In this document: piece after piece, positions 25,212 through 34,980 of the stretch
Layout: each line of letters opens with the position of its first letter
Numbering within the stretch: position 1 is the stretch's first letter
DNA from: Alphaproteobacteria bacterium
GTDB lineage: Bacteria; Pseudomonadota; Alphaproteobacteria; UBA2966
Assembly (NCBI GenBank): GCA_018650465.1
Contig: JABIFY010000127.1
Span: 1 to 61,990 of the forward strand
Direction of reading: 5' to 3'
DNA: 61,990 bases
Notes under the pieces: model-generated
Told to the model about the DNA's origin: nothing
Databases searched by the model: none
The model's input: the letters and a program-made list of their open reading frames with translations, nothing else
Translations under genes and position numbers: made by a program

Positions 25212-25683
25212 CCCGTCTCACCCTGAACTCAAGTAGATTAGCCAATCAAGATCAACCAAACTGACAATACGCGTCGTTTTTGCGTTGACCCCTACACAAT
25301 ATGGTTACAAATTCCGCTAAATACCAGATTAACCATGCGATTCCCGACTTAACAAAACGGCAATCAGCTGTGTCGTTGGTGGCTACCTTGACCTGTTTCG
25401 CCACGGGGCGTTTCCAACAAAGTTGGCTACACCCTGCTGATTTGACCTGCCGAAAAGGCTGGCCAGACTAGTGGTTAGGATAATATTCACCTATTGTACT
25501 CATAATCATTTATTGTGACCCCAGTCAGTAATCATTCCAAAACAGAAGAAACTACTGAAGCCTAAATCAGGTTCTGTTGATATTTAGTTTGATTTTTTGT
25601 CAATCTAGCCTTATTTGAATCCGCAGGGGCGAAGATTTAACATTTCAGGTTTCGAATACCTCGTTGCCTGGTGGAGTAGTTAG
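25212..25683. other. 472-bp intergenic region without a recognisable gene
   Basis: Divergent spacer between the VWA and pentapeptide genes. It is A/T-rich, most of all at 25560-25620. No tRNA, clear operator or convincing coding frame is seen. It must hold two divergent promoters, but I could not place -35/-10 boxes with confidence. GGAG at 25673-25676 is the ribosome-binding site of the next gene. Confidence 0.6.
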
Positions 25684-27084
25684 TTGCCCGATCAGTTGTC
25701 TCATATGGAACCAAATGAACTTGACGATGTGATAAAGTCACATGTCAAACATTTGAAATCCCAAAGTGGCGGCCGCCGGGCACGTCTTGAAAACTACAAC
25801 CTTTCATCGATAAATCTGGATGGCCGAAACCTTTCTGAAGGTTTTTTCTCTGGCTGTACGTTCAAATTCACTTCGCTTCGAAAAGCTGGTCTGGTTTCCG
25901 CAGATCTTATGGGATGTGACTTCAGTGTCGCAAACCTGCAAGGCGCTGACTTGACCTACGCTGATTTGCGCGGTGCTGTTTTGCGAGGCGCGGTCCTGAC
26001 TGAAACGTGCTTCCGTGAAGCCAATTTAAGTCAAAGCCAGTTTGGCGAATCGCCTTCATCTGATGGCGGGATGAAAACCTCTACCGACATGCGAGGGGTG
26101 GATGGTCGTGGCTCCGACTTTTCGGATGTTTCCCTCGAAGGTGCGGAACTTTCAGACAGTGATTTCTCTACCGCAGGCATGGTTCGCACGGACTTGACCA
26201 GCGTAAATGCACGAAATTCGATATTTGCCTCAGCTCAACTGAACAACGCCTTGCTCATCAAAGGTGATTTTACCAACGCAGATTTTTCGAACGCTAATCT
26301 ACAAGGTGCTGATCTTCGGGAGTGCAATTTAACAGGTGCCGGTTTCAAAGGTGCAGATTTGAGCAATAGTAATTTATCAGGTGCCAATTTGCAGGGCGCG
26401 TCACTCGAAAAAGCTGATCTGGCTGCAGCTAATCTGACTGATACCGAATTGCGAGGCGCTATTCTCGACGATGGAGCCCTGACAGATGAACAGGTTCGCT
26501 CAGCTCTGTTACATCGCTCACCTGAGGCCCAAGGCGTTGTTATCAAGGATGTTCTTGTCCGACACAACATTTGGATATCGTCAGGAGGCCGTGAGGGAGA
26601 GCGTGCTGATTTATCTGGTCTTGACCTCTCTAATCTCGATTTTTCCGGCGTTGATTTGTCAGCGGCCAAATTGGTCGGCTGCAGTCTGAAAAACAGCTCC
26701 TTGAAGGGTGCCCTTCTTGCGCACGCAAACCTTGGCTATGCAGACTGTCGGCAGGCAAATCTTGAAGACTCCGATTTACGGGGCGCCGATCTTTGTTTTG
26801 TAAATTTATCTGCTGCTGATCTCCGCAACGCCAACATAACCCCCTTGAAAATTGACAGTGTCTCTGTTCGCAACTGGCCTGCGGATCTAACACGGGTTCG
26901 GGCTGTCGGCGCAAATTTTTCCTTTGCCCGACTTACCGATGCAAAGCTGGATGGTGCGAACCTGACCAACGCTGATTTCGACGGTGCAGTCCTTGATGGA
27001 TGCAGTGTCGTTGGGGCGATATTTACCGGTGTCGATCTCGAAACAACCAGCACAGTCGGACTAATCAACCCCAAGCCAAGCTGA
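25684..27084 (+). CDS. Pentapeptide-repeat protein with a central non-repeat insert
   Basis: A 466-residue protein built mainly of A(D/N)LXX repeats, which form a right-handed quadrilateral beta-helix. Repeat blocks lie at about residues 40-120, 140-260 and 300-390, with a final block around 410-460. A spacer around residues 265-300 contains HNIWISSGGREGERADLSG, a segment often seen before repeat blocks in other pentapeptide proteins. The start is TTG at 25684, seven bases after GGAG; the ATG at 25705 has no such site. No signal peptide. Some relatives mimic DNA and inhibit gyrase, but nothing here shows that. Confidence 0.87.
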   Translation: MPDQLSHMEPNELDDVIKSHVKHLKSQSGGRRARLENYNLSSINLDGRNLSEGFFSGCTFKFTSLRKAGLVSADLMGCDFSVANLQGADLTYADLRGAVLRGAVLTETCFREANLSQSQFGESPSSDGGMKTSTDMRGVDGRGSDFSDVSLEGAELSDSDFSTAGMVRTDLTSVNARNSIFASAQLNNALLIKGDFTNADFSNANLQGADLRECNLTGAGFKGADLSNSNLSGANLQGASLEKADLAAANLTDTELRGAILDDGALTDEQVRSALLHRSPEAQGVVIKDVLVRHNIWISSGGREGERADLSGLDLSNLDFSGVDLSAAKLVGCSLKNSSLKGALLAHANLGYADCRQANLEDSDLRGADLCFVNLSAADLRNANITPLKIDSVSVRNWPADLTRVRAVGANFSFARLTDAKLDGANLTNADFDGAVLDGCSVVGAIFTGVDLETTSTVGLINPKPS

Positions 27085-27132
27085 AGTGTTTCCATCAGCA
27101 TCAATCACTCTCTGATATCACAGTCTATTTTA

Positions 27133-28140
27133 TTAGTTTTTTACTTCAATTTTTGGGTAGAAGGCATTGAAAGCAAAAGCAAAATCAACACCGTAGGCCA
27201 CATCAACATACCCGCTATTTTTTCGAATCTGCACAACGACATTTCCAACATCCATTCCTTCACTGATCGTCGGTGAATCCAGGGCCGAGTTCTGCCCCGC
27301 CTCCCAGGTGATAACAATGTTTCCCGGGGCCTCTACCCTGCGATCACGTCGCAAACGGTCCAGGGACCACGCCTGACGCTTGCCGTCTCCATCCACGAAT
27401 GAAACCACCCTCGCCAATGGTGCAATGCCGACAGGCATGGGTCCGCGATACAAAAAAGGCTGAGGCATAGAGTCGTAATAGGCATATGGGTTCGCTCCAT
27501 AGCGACGACGGCTGTCTACCGATGGCACCAATACTTTGGCGTTTTCGAAACGCTGGCGAAACAATGCCATGGATTCAAGGCGGGAAGGAATTGTCTTCAG
27601 AACTTTGCCATTCAATTCCCCGGCGATCCCCTGCCCCAGAAACTGCTGCCACCAGGTCTCGGTTTGCCGGTCGTACATCACCAGATCGGAACGACGTAAT
27701 TTGCCTGTTGTGCCAAATTCAAGTGTACGTCCGTCAAGACGTCGATCAAACACGATGGCTGCATTGCACAAGGGACAAAACGTTATCGAAACGGGTACGC
27801 CGCCGACGGTATCATTGACAATCTCGTGCCACATGAGGATTTGTAATGGATAAGCCCGGGCATCACCGTTGATAGAGAGGCCAATTACGGGTTCAGTTTC
27901 GGCATATTGCGTCGCCTCGGCCAATGGAACAAACAAAGGATTATCAATGGAGGGAATGCCATCTTTTGGCGGGCCGCCAGACATGATTTCAGACAAATCA
28001 ATTGATGTATTTGAAAAATCTGTTTTCGGCCATTCAGATTTCCACTGGGCAGGCCCGGCGCTCGCCATTGCCAGTACAAAAAACAAGCCTGCAATGGCCA
28101 ACGTTGAAACGGCACTAAGGCGCCGAAGGTATCCAGTCAT
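27133..28140 (-). CDS. DUF3179 domain-containing exported protein
   Basis: A 335-residue protein with an N-terminal signal/anchor helix (about residues 8-27) followed by the DUF3179 domain. Hallmarks are YPLQILMWHEIVND, VPVSITFCPLCNAAIVFDR and FGTTGKLRRSDLVMYDRQT, then WWQQFLGQ. The CPLC motif looks redox- or metal-related, but the family has no assigned activity. GGAG seven bases before the ATG at 28140 fixes the start; an ATG five codons earlier lacks one. Convergent with the pentapeptide gene. Confidence 0.87.
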   Translation of the reverse strand: MTGYLRRLSAVSTLAIAGLFFVLAMASAGPAQWKSEWPKTDFSNTSIDLSEIMSGGPPKDGIPSIDNPLFVPLAEATQYAETEPVIGLSINGDARAYPLQILMWHEIVNDTVGGVPVSITFCPLCNAAIVFDRRLDGRTLEFGTTGKLRRSDLVMYDRQTETWWQQFLGQGIAGELNGKVLKTIPSRLESMALFRQRFENAKVLVPSVDSRRRYGANPYAYYDSMPQPFLYRGPMPVGIAPLARVVSFVDGDGKRQAWSLDRLRRDRRVEAPGNIVITWEAGQNSALDSPTISEGMDVGNVVVQIRKNSGYVDVAYGVDFAFAFNAFYPKIEVKN

Positions 28141-28165
28141 CCAACAACTCCACAAATAACATGTC

Positions 28166-28196
28166 AGAGCGATTCCGTTTGAACCGGAATCGCTCT
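28166..28196. repeat. Perfect 12-bp inverted repeat, copy 1 of a dispersed palindrome
   Basis: AGAGCGATTCCG (28166-28177), 7-base loop, CGGAATCGCTCT (28185-28196). Related palindromes occur near the right end of the window. No T-run follows on either strand, so it is a dispersed intergenic element rather than an obvious terminator. The rest of 28197-28417 has a decayed similar stretch but no gene. Confidence 0.85.
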
Positions 28197-28417
28197 AGTT
28201 TGGCAAGATCGCCTTCACGAAGAACGCCTGCCATGGCAAGGTTGCTTGATCAGGTGAAAACCAGCAAATCACGCCGATACACCATGGCGTGACCAGAACA
28301 TTTCCGGACTTAACGAAAACGCAGCGTTCCGTCAAACTCAAGGTGTGCGCCGAAAATGGAAGCTGAAGCTTATCCGATTAAACCGCAAAAGCCCTGGTTT
28401 CGGCCAAAAGGATAAAC

Positions 28418-29521
28418 ATGAGCGAAAAAGTAGATTGCGTTGTTGTTGGCGCAGGTGTTATCGGCCTGGCTATCGCCAGGTCTTTGGCAAAGAAAGGCCG
28501 GGAAGTTATTGTTCTGGAAGCAGAAAATGATATTGGTACAGGAACCAGTTCCCGCAACAGCGAGGTCATCCATGCCGGTATTTATTATCAACCCGGCAGT
28601 CTTAAGGCGAAGCTTTGTGTCCAGGGAAAAGAGGCGCTTTACCACTATTGCGAAGAACGCGGCGTCGAACACAAACGACTGGGCAAACTAATTGTCGCCT
28701 CACAGGACAAAGATCTGGCAACGCTTGAGAAACTGAAAAGGACGGCGGAAACTAATGGCATCCCTGATATGGTGTTTCTCAACGGGCCGGAAATGAAGTC
28801 CCTTGAGCCTGCCTTGGCGGGTGTTGGTGCCCTTTTGTCCCCGTCGACCGGAATTGTCGACAGCCATGGACTGATGCTGGCCTATCAAGGGGAAGCAGAA
28901 GACCTGGGCATGGTGATCGCCTTCAACAGTCCATTTCAGTCCGCCAGATCCGAAAGTAATCAATTTCACATCGAGGTTGGTGGCGATACCCCGCTCTCCC
29001 TGACGGCGAATACCCTGATTAACTCTGCCGGGCTTGGGGCGCAAGATATTGCTAACAATATCAGTGGCTTGAAGCCAAACCATATTCCGAAACGTTACCT
29101 GTTGAAGGGCTCGTATTTTTCCATGACGGGCAAATCACCTTTCACAAGGCTGATTTACCCGGTCCCCCCGGACGCCAGTCTGGGCATCCATTTAACGCTT
29201 GATCTTGGCGGGCAGGCAAAATTTGGCCCGGATCAGGAATGGATTGACTCTATTGATTACACGATGAACCCATCGCGAGCGGACAGCTTTTATGCCTCGG
29301 TCCGGCAATATTATCCAGACCTGGCTGATGGCGCTCTGGAAGCAGCTTATTCCGGTATCAGGCCCAAGATTCAGGCACCAGGTGACCCGGTTGCTGACTT
29401 CATGATCGAAGGTCCTGCGGATCATGGTATAGCGGGTTTGGTTAACCTGTTTGGTATGGAGTCTCCCGGCCTGACATCATCGTTGGCCATCGGCGATTAT
29501 GTCTGCGCATTGCTGGATTGA
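28418..29521 (+). CDS. FAD-dependent oxidoreductase of the DAO family (L-2-hydroxyglutarate oxidase LhgO-like)
   Basis: A 367-residue flavoprotein. The N-terminal dinucleotide motif is [18 protein letters not shown], followed by [18 protein letters not shown], the substrate-side signature of the LhgO/L2HGDH group. [18 protein letters not shown] and a C-terminal [14 protein letters not shown] loop close the FAD site. LhgO oxidises L-2-hydroxyglutarate to 2-oxoglutarate; the sequence supports this group, but related 2-hydroxyacid oxidases are possible. It is a single gene. Confidence 0.85.
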   Translation: MSEKVDCVVVGAGVIGLAIARSLAKKGREVIVLEAENDIGTGTSSRNSEVIHAGIYYQPGSLKAKLCVQGKEALYHYCEERGVEHKRLGKLIVASQDKDLATLEKLKRTAETNGIPDMVFLNGPEMKSLEPALAGVGALLSPSTGIVDSHGLMLAYQGEAEDLGMVIAFNSPFQSARSESNQFHIEVGGDTPLSLTANTLINSAGLGAQDIANNISGLKPNHIPKRYLLKGSYFSMTGKSPFTRLIYPVPPDASLGIHLTLDLGGQAKFGPDQEWIDSIDYTMNPSRADSFYASVRQYYPDLADGALEAAYSGIRPKIQAPGDPVADFMIEGPADHGIAGLVNLFGMESPGLTSSLAIGDYVCALLD

Positions 29522-29571
29522 ATCTGTTCTTGACGAATGGCTTGCCAGCGAGACTGCAACCGGGTTAAGTT

Positions 29572-29584
29572 GTTGATAATCAAC
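29572..29584. promoter_or_regulatory. Small palindrome in the mipA leader
   Basis: GTTGATAATCAAC is a perfect 13-bp palindrome 18 bp before the mipA start, just upstream of its AGGGG ribosome-binding site. It could be an operator or a leader hairpin. Confidence 0.4.
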
Positions 29585-29601
29585 ACGAACAGGGGAACAT
29601 C

Positions 29602-30423
29602 ATGAAATTGCGCCAGTTATTTGCCGTCGGCGTCGCTGTCGCTCTATCCAGCAGCTTTGCTCTCGATGCTGTCGCTGGTGTTCCTGATCTTGAGGCTTGG
29701 ACATTTGGCGCCACCGCGACACGGATTGAAAACGACAGTGAGTGGAAAACCAACGTTGGCGCCGGTATGGGGTTTGCTGCTGATTATGTTGGCAGTGATG
29801 ATTACACAGGCCAAGCGATGCCGGTGGTTGATATTGAGTGGCGCGGGGCTTACTTCCTCAGCACCCAGCGCGGGCTTGGCCTGAATTTGGTCCGGCGGCG
29901 ACAAACCAAAGCAGGTCCCAGGATTACCTGGTCTGCTGGCAGGGATTCATCAGATAATACTGATCTGTCCGGCATGGCAGATCTGAAATCCAGTATTGAA
30001 GCCGGGGTGTTTTTTCAACATTTTAATGGCCCCTGGCGCCTCGAAGGCGATCTGCGCTATGGCCTGAACGGCAGCGGTCACCATGGCATTGTCGGGAATG
30101 CCAGCTTGGCCCTTGGTGGCCGGCTCAGTGAAGATTCCAGCTTGATCCTTGGTGCCGCCACGAAATTTGCCAGCGCTTCCTATATGCTGGCAAATTTTGG
30201 TGTGACAAGTTCAGAGGCGACCTCTGGTCGCGCTGCCTATACACCAACCGCCGGTTTCCAGGAATTTGCCGGCTTTGCTTCCATTGTTTACAACGTTGAC
30301 CAGAATATTTACCTGACCATAGATGGTCGCGGTACCTTGATGATGGATCAAGCGGCCAACAGTCCGTTGGTCAAGGCCTCTGACCAATACTTTGTCGGGA
30401 CCACCGTAGGTTACCGCTTCTGA
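29602..30423 (+). CDS. MipA/OmpV family outer-membrane protein
   Basis: A 273-residue outer-membrane beta-barrel. The signal peptide (about 1-25, ending ALDAVAG) precedes alternating amphipathic strands: VGAGMGFAADYVGSDDY, MPVVDIEWRGAYFLS, GLGLNLV. The protein ends in Tyr-Arg-Phe, the aromatic signal used by the Bam complex. MipA scaffolds murein enzymes in E. coli, but most family members are simply barrels of unknown role. AGGGG lies before the ATG. Its stop codon is part of an 11-bp duplication. Confidence 0.88.
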   Translation: MKLRQLFAVGVAVALSSSFALDAVAGVPDLEAWTFGATATRIENDSEWKTNVGAGMGFAADYVGSDDYTGQAMPVVDIEWRGAYFLSTQRGLGLNLVRRRQTKAGPRITWSAGRDSSDNTDLSGMADLKSSIEAGVFFQHFNGPWRLEGDLRYGLNGSGHHGIVGNASLALGGRLSEDSSLILGAATKFASASYMLANFGVTSSEATSGRAAYTPTAGFQEFAGFASIVYNVDQNIYLTIDGRGTLMMDQAANSPLVKASDQYFVGTTVGYRF

Positions 30424-30442
30424 GCCACGGCTGAGCCACGGC
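30421..30442. repeat. Exact 11-bp tandem duplication across the mipA stop codon
   Basis: TGAGCCACGGC at 30421-30431 and 30432-30442. The first TGA is the stop of the mipA-like gene. Confidence 0.93.
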
Positions 30443-30563
30443 TGCTTGAATAAGTTCATTTGAATAATTCAGGCCCTGTTCCCTCTTCTATTGAATGATT
30501 TGAAGTGCTATTTAGCGGCGACGCTATTAAACTTCTTTTTTATGTAAAATAGATGGGTCCGTG

Positions 30564-32249
30564 ATGAAAAACGTCGCTTTGGTCGACAAGGTTCGCAATT
30601 CACTGATCGGCAACGATCAGGCGATGCAAGGCCCGGCTGGTGTGCGGCGGATTACTTACGCAGACTACACGGCGTCTGGCCGATCCCTTGGGTTTATCGA
30701 AGACTTCATTCGTGACGAAGTTTTGCCTTTCTACGCAAATACCCATACCGAAACATCCGGCACAGGACACCAGACAACCCGTTACCGTGAAGATGCCCGT
30801 AGTATCATCCTGAAGGCTGTGAACGGCGACGAGCGTGATGCTGTTCTGTTCTGCGGCTCAGGAGCCACAGGCACGGTCGATCGTTTGATCAATATCCTGA
30901 ATCTTCGACTGCCAAACGAACTTGATGAAGAATATGGTTTTGCGGACCAAATTCCTCCTGAAATGCGGCCTGTTATTTTCATTGGCCCTTATGAACACCA
31001 TTCAAATGAAGTTTTGTGGCGGGAAACCATCGCGGATGTCATCGTCGTTGAAGAAGATGAAGCGGGTCTGGTCGATCTCGATATTCTGCAGACCAGGTTA
31101 CTGGAATTTGCCGACCGACCTTTGAAAATCGGTAGCTTTTCAGCGGCTTCAAACGTTACAGGCATTATTACCAACACAGATACCGTCACGACAATGTTGC
31201 ACGAGCATGGTGCCATCGCCTGCTGGGATTTTGCTGCCGCCGCTCCCTATGTGCCCATCGATATGAACTACGCAGACGCGCCAGACAGCGCGGCCAACAA
31301 GGATGTTGTTTTCATTTCCCCGCATAAATTCCCGGGCGGTCCGGGCACGCCGGGTATTTTGATCATGAAAAAATCCTTGATGAAAAACAAGGTCCCGGTC
31401 ATTCCCGGGGGTGGCACCGTCAGCTACGTCAGTTCCGACGCCCATCGCTATATTGACGATCCTGAACATCGCGAAGAAGGTGGCACGCCTGACATCGTTG
31501 GCTCAATCCGCGCAGGGCTGGTGTTCCAGTTGAAAGAAGCCGTTGGTGCAGAAAATATCTTCACCCACGAAAAGGACATGGCCCGCCATGCCATTGATAT
31601 ATTAGGGAAAAACCCGAACATCAACATCCTTGGCAACAACCAGACAGACCGCTTGCCAATCATTTCCTTTCTCGTGCGCCACGGCGAACGCTATCTGCAT
31701 CATGACTTTGTGGTGGCTGTTCTCAATGATTATTTTGGCATCCAGACCCGCGGTGGCTGTTCCTGCGCTGGACCTTACGGTCACCGTTTGCTTGGCATCG
31801 ACAGCGAGACGTCCGAGGAATTCAACGTTCAGATCATGGGTGGCTGTGAAATCATCAAACCGGGCTGGACCCGTTTTGGCCTCAACTATTTTAACAGCGA
31901 AGACGAAGTCAGCTTTATCCTGGGCGCCATAGACTGGGTCGCGACCAACGGCCACAAGCTGCTGTCAGCCTACGCCTGCGACGGCCCCACAGGGCGCTGG
32001 TGGCACAAGCAGGCGGGCAAGGCCGCCGTCATGTCGTTGAACGACATTGATTACACAGCCTCTGGCCCCACTTATTCAACGCACAAATCCAGCATATCGC
32101 TGCAAAATCTGGACGACCTGGTACAGGATGCCCAAAAGGCGATTGCGGCCCTGGAGGGTACTTCCGCCAGCGGATCAGCGGATGCTGTCATACCGGAGCC
32201 TGCCCGTCATCTGCAATGGTTTCCGTTGCCATCCGAGGCCGCTGAATAA
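30564..32249 (+). CDS. Class V aminotransferase-fold PLP enzyme (cysteine desulfurase-like, long form)
   Basis: A 561-residue PLP enzyme. The Schiff-base lysine is Lys255 in SPHKFPGGPGTPG. TSGTGHQTTRYREDAR, CGSGATGTVDRLI, YEHHSNEVLWRE and the later Cys-containing RGGCSCAGPYG are visible. These recall cysteine desulfurase/isopenicillin-epimerase relatives, though the protein is about 150 residues longer than SufS/IscS. Its C-terminal extension (about 430-561) contains Trp-rich WWHKQ and ends near LQWFPLP. No sulfur-transfer partner is adjacent, so the substrate remains open. A GTG three bases earlier is the alternative start. Confidence 0.85.
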   Translation: MKNVALVDKVRNSLIGNDQAMQGPAGVRRITYADYTASGRSLGFIEDFIRDEVLPFYANTHTETSGTGHQTTRYREDARSIILKAVNGDERDAVLFCGSGATGTVDRLINILNLRLPNELDEEYGFADQIPPEMRPVIFIGPYEHHSNEVLWRETIADVIVVEEDEAGLVDLDILQTRLLEFADRPLKIGSFSAASNVTGIITNTDTVTTMLHEHGAIACWDFAAAAPYVPIDMNYADAPDSAANKDVVFISPHKFPGGPGTPGILIMKKSLMKNKVPVIPGGGTVSYVSSDAHRYIDDPEHREEGGTPDIVGSIRAGLVFQLKEAVGAENIFTHEKDMARHAIDILGKNPNINILGNNQTDRLPIISFLVRHGERYLHHDFVVAVLNDYFGIQTRGGCSCAGPYGHRLLGIDSETSEEFNVQIMGGCEIIKPGWTRFGLNYFNSEDEVSFILGAIDWVATNGHKLLSAYACDGPTGRWWHKQAGKAAVMSLNDIDYTASGPTYSTHKSSISLQNLDDLVQDAQKAIAALEGTSASGSADAVIPEPARHLQWFPLPSEAAE

Positions 32250-32481
32250 CAGATTCTTGTTGTCAGGAGATGTAGTGCGGAAGGTCAGCCTGCCTTACCG
32301 TTCGGAGAAAAGTTGCGTGAATTCACATTCAATAGATTGATTTTTTCAAAACTCCTCACTTGCGTAACAGATTGATGCTATTTCTGTTAATGATCGTTTA
32401 ATTTATTGTTTTGAAACGATTTTCTGCAAATATGTCCACCATCACATTAACCCTGTTTTGCTTTTGTGGATGGAGGATCCC

Positions 32482-33540
32482 ATGTCGGTTTTTGATCACG
32501 GTGAATTTAGCGAGCACGAAGATGTTATTTACTGCCATGATCGGGCAACCGGCCTTCGGGCGATTATCGCCATCCATGATACGACCCTTGGGCCAGCCCT
32601 TGGTGGCTTGCGCATGTGGCCTTATGCCAGCGACGACGAGGCCCTGACTGACGTCCTCAGGCTGTCGCGCGGCATGACTTACAAGGCCGCCATGGCGGGA
32701 CTGAACCAGGGTGGCGGCAAGGCCGTGATTATTGGTGATCCGCGATCAGACAAATCCCCTGAACTTTTCCAGTCTTTCGGACGCTTTGTCGAGCAACTGG
32801 GTGGGCGGTACATCACAGCCGAAGATGTTGGCACATCCGTTGCTGACCTTGGCCTTGTGGCCGGTGTCACCGATCATGTGGCCGGTCTGGCAGCACTTTC
32901 GGGCGATCCCTCACCGGCGACGGCCTGGGGCGTTTATCATGGTATTCGGGCAGCGGTCGCCCATCGTTTACAGCGCCCCACGCTGGAAGGCGTGAAGGTT
33001 GCGGTGCAGGGTGTGGGGCATGTTGGATACTATCTTTGCCAGTACCTGGCCGAGGCCGGAGCGCAGCTGACAGTGACCGATATTGACGCCAAAGCCATGG
33101 AGCAAATGGCAGACAAATGGGGCGCAAACACCGTACATCCGGATAGCATTTACGAGGCAAAGGTAGATGTATTTGCCCCTTGCGCCATGGGTGCCGTGAT
33201 CAATGACGAGACCCTGCCACGATTGCAGGCAAACATCGTTGCCGGTTCCGCCAATAACCAATTGTCCCAGGCGCATCATGGTGAAAGCCTCGCCGCACAA
33301 AAAATCCTGTACGCACCGGACTACGTAATCAACGCCGGCGGCATTATCAATATTTCACACGAGCGACCGGTATATGACGAAGTGAAGGCTTATGCGCATA
33401 CGGCACAAATCCATGACACGTTGATCGATCTGTTCCGCAAGGCAAATGCAGCGCAAATGGCACCGGAAAAAATGGCTGACAAGATGGCCGAGGCGCGGAT
33501 TTTCAATGCCCGCCAACAACAAAACTCGGTTGCCGCCTGA
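32482..33540 (+). CDS. Leucine dehydrogenase (Leu/Phe/Val dehydrogenase family)
   Basis: A 352-residue NAD-dependent amino-acid dehydrogenase converting leucine or valine to the 2-oxo acid plus ammonium. The substrate domain has GPALGGLRMWPYAS, the MTYKAAMAGLNQGGGKAVI stretch with both catalytic-type lysines, and TAEDVGTS. The NAD domain has VQGVGHVGYYLCQYL. The ATG at 32482 follows GGAGG by five bases; upstream in-frame codons are not used. It feeds naturally into the leucine catabolic cluster that begins 1.4 kb downstream on the other strand. Length fits the family. Confidence 0.92.
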   Translation: MSVFDHGEFSEHEDVIYCHDRATGLRAIIAIHDTTLGPALGGLRMWPYASDDEALTDVLRLSRGMTYKAAMAGLNQGGGKAVIIGDPRSDKSPELFQSFGRFVEQLGGRYITAEDVGTSVADLGLVAGVTDHVAGLAALSGDPSPATAWGVYHGIRAAVAHRLQRPTLEGVKVAVQGVGHVGYYLCQYLAEAGAQLTVTDIDAKAMEQMADKWGANTVHPDSIYEAKVDVFAPCAMGAVINDETLPRLQANIVAGSANNQLSQAHHGESLAAQKILYAPDYVINAGGIINISHERPVYDEVKAYAHTAQIHDTLIDLFRKANAAQMAPEKMADKMAEARIFNARQQQNSVAA

Positions 33541-33562
33541 TCTTGATCAGAGCAAGCTTTGC

Positions 33563-33979
33563 TTAAAGTAGACCGAGGTTTCTGAGTTCAGCCGCCATAT
33601 CCGGAGGGATGTCGCTGGCGGAACCGCCTTTGGGCGCATCACCTGGTGCCACGTCGTCTTCTAAATACCGCCAACCCTGATGCGGCCTGCGGGGCTGCGG
33701 CATGGTCAGCACCAGATCAGGATGCAAGATTATGGCGCAACGCCGAACGCCATCGCTGCCGTGTACCTCTTCCAGACCAATGATCTGCTGGCGCACCGCA
33801 ACAATCCGCTTGATCACCCAATAGAGCGAACCGCCATCCAGAACTTCCCCATCCCGCCGGGGTCTGTTGCGCGTCACATGCACCAGCCGTTCCCCCCGCG
33901 CAGTGCGGGCTTCCTGGTGGCGGCGCAACTGGTCAACGTCATCGACGCCAACACATAATTTTAGCAAATGAACCGTCAT
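33563..33979 (-). CDS. DUF1489 family protein
   Basis: A 138-residue protein of the alphaproteobacterial DUF1489 family (COG5458). The signature is MTVHLLKLCVGVDDV, HVTRNRPRR, LDGGSLYWVIK, RCAIILHPDLV and PRRPHQGWRYL. Function is unknown; the compact alpha/beta sequence without signal or membrane segment suggests a cytoplasmic protein. It sits 92 bp downstream of the response regulator on the same strand, and the leucine dehydrogenase gene converges on it. Confidence 0.87.
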   Translation of the reverse strand: MTVHLLKLCVGVDDVDQLRRHQEARTARGERLVHVTRNRPRRDGEVLDGGSLYWVIKRIVAVRQQIIGLEEVHGSDGVRRCAIILHPDLVLTMPQPRRPHQGWRYLEDDVAPGDAPKGGSASDIPPDMAAELRNLGLL

Positions 33980-34070
33980 GGGAGCTCATGAACATGGAAA
34001 TCGAGGGCTGTACTTTTGTGCCACGCAGCCCGCCATCGATCAAGCCATTCCGGACACGTCCGGCTTGATT

Positions 34071-34571
34071 TTACTTCACAGGCGCTGAAAAACGTCTTTC
34101 ACCGACACCTGGCGGGGTCAGGAATTTTCGGCGGCGGTCAGGGCCGCGAAAGTGGGGCTGGGCAATGAAGTCACGGGGCCTGTCGAGCACAGAGAGTACC
34201 CGGTCAAACAGTTTGACGGGATTGTAGGGTTTGCGCAAAATTTCGGTTGCCCCGGCGTCGCGGGCTGACTCCACATTCAACATTGTACTGTAACCCGTTG
34301 AAACTATGATGGGAATTTGTTTGACGTTGGCAAAGGGCAGCTTGCGAATATTGCGGCAGAGCTCGAAGCCATCCATGGGAAACATCATCAGATCGCAGAG
34401 CACAAAATCTACCCGACCCTGGCGAAAAATCTCCAGCGCCTGGTGCCCACCCGTCGCCGCCATGACCTTGACGCCGCCAATCAGGCTGACAACTTTTTCG
34501 ATGAGTCGCAGCTGCATTGGATCGTCATCGACAATCAGGAAAACCTTGTTTTCAAGCCGGTTGCGGGTCAA
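34071..34571 (-). CDS. Single-domain response regulator (CheY-like receiver)
   Basis: A 166-residue receiver protein. VFLIVDDDPMQ gives the acidic pocket, Asp60 in VLCDLMM is the phosphorylation site, Thr/Ser lies in IIVSTGYS, and Lys in ILRKPYN. The roughly 35-residue C-terminal tail includes FRGPDRRRKF, a motif common at the ends of alphaproteobacterial receivers. There is no output domain, so it acts by protein contact. The start is a TTG at 34571, nine bases after GAGG; a stop lies just upstream in frame. No kinase is adjacent. Confidence 0.9.
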   Translation of the reverse strand: MTRNRLENKVFLIVDDDPMQLRLIEKVVSLIGGVKVMAATGGHQALEIFRQGRVDFVLCDLMMFPMDGFELCRNIRKLPFANVKQIPIIVSTGYSTMLNVESARDAGATEILRKPYNPVKLFDRVLSVLDRPRDFIAQPHFRGPDRRRKFLTPPGVGERRFSAPVK

Positions 34572-34709
34572 TTTTCAATGCCTCAGTTACGCTGTACTGA
34601 AGGCACGTTATTCCAGAATGCTTGAGATTCAGTGAATCGTTCCTGGTGTAAATATTCGAGACACTGCCACCACAGGTAGCTTATTGGGACTGACGGTCGG
34701 TCAATAACC

Positions 34710-34940
34710 CTCCGTCATTGCCGTACTTGATCCGGCAATCTTCAAGGCTGTTACAAATTGGCGGAACACTCCCCTTTCGTCATGCCCGTGGCTGACACGG
34801 GTATCTACGTCTTGACGGCATTTTTGTTCAGGCAAAGGATTTTGGTCATTTCAGGAAGATGCAGAACATGAGAAATCAACCTTCTGGTAAACTTGTCTCC
34901 CAAAGGCGTGGGTACGCGGGTCAAGCCCGCGCATGACGGT
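34710..34940. repeat. Composite intergenic repeat element with CCGTCAT/ATGACGG ends, copy 1
   Basis: A 409-bp gap (34572-34980) with no gene is largely occupied by this element. It begins CTCCGTCATTGCCG and ends GCATGACGGT, giving inverted CCGTCAT/ATGACGG termini. Internal hairpins are TTGCCG...CGGCAA (about 34718-34738), CCCGT...ACGGG (34784-34801) and GCGGG...CCCGC (34916-34930). The sequence style, including ACTTGATCCGGCA and GTCAAGCCCGCGCATGACG, is the well-known dispersed repeat of alphaproteobacterial genomes. A second copy is at 44967. Confidence 0.8.
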
Positions 34941-34980
34941 ATTTGGCTTGGCCGTGACAGGAAAATTGCTCAGCTACACA

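Noticed and set aside
25684-27084. Pentapeptide protein as a Qnr/MfpA-type gyrase protection factor
   Set aside because: It is about twice the length, is interrupted by non-repeat inserts, and has no gyrase-related neighbour.
28166-28196. Terminator for DUF3179 or the FAD oxidoreductase
   Set aside because: Strong stem but no T-run on either strand, and it lies upstream of both genes rather than at their ends.
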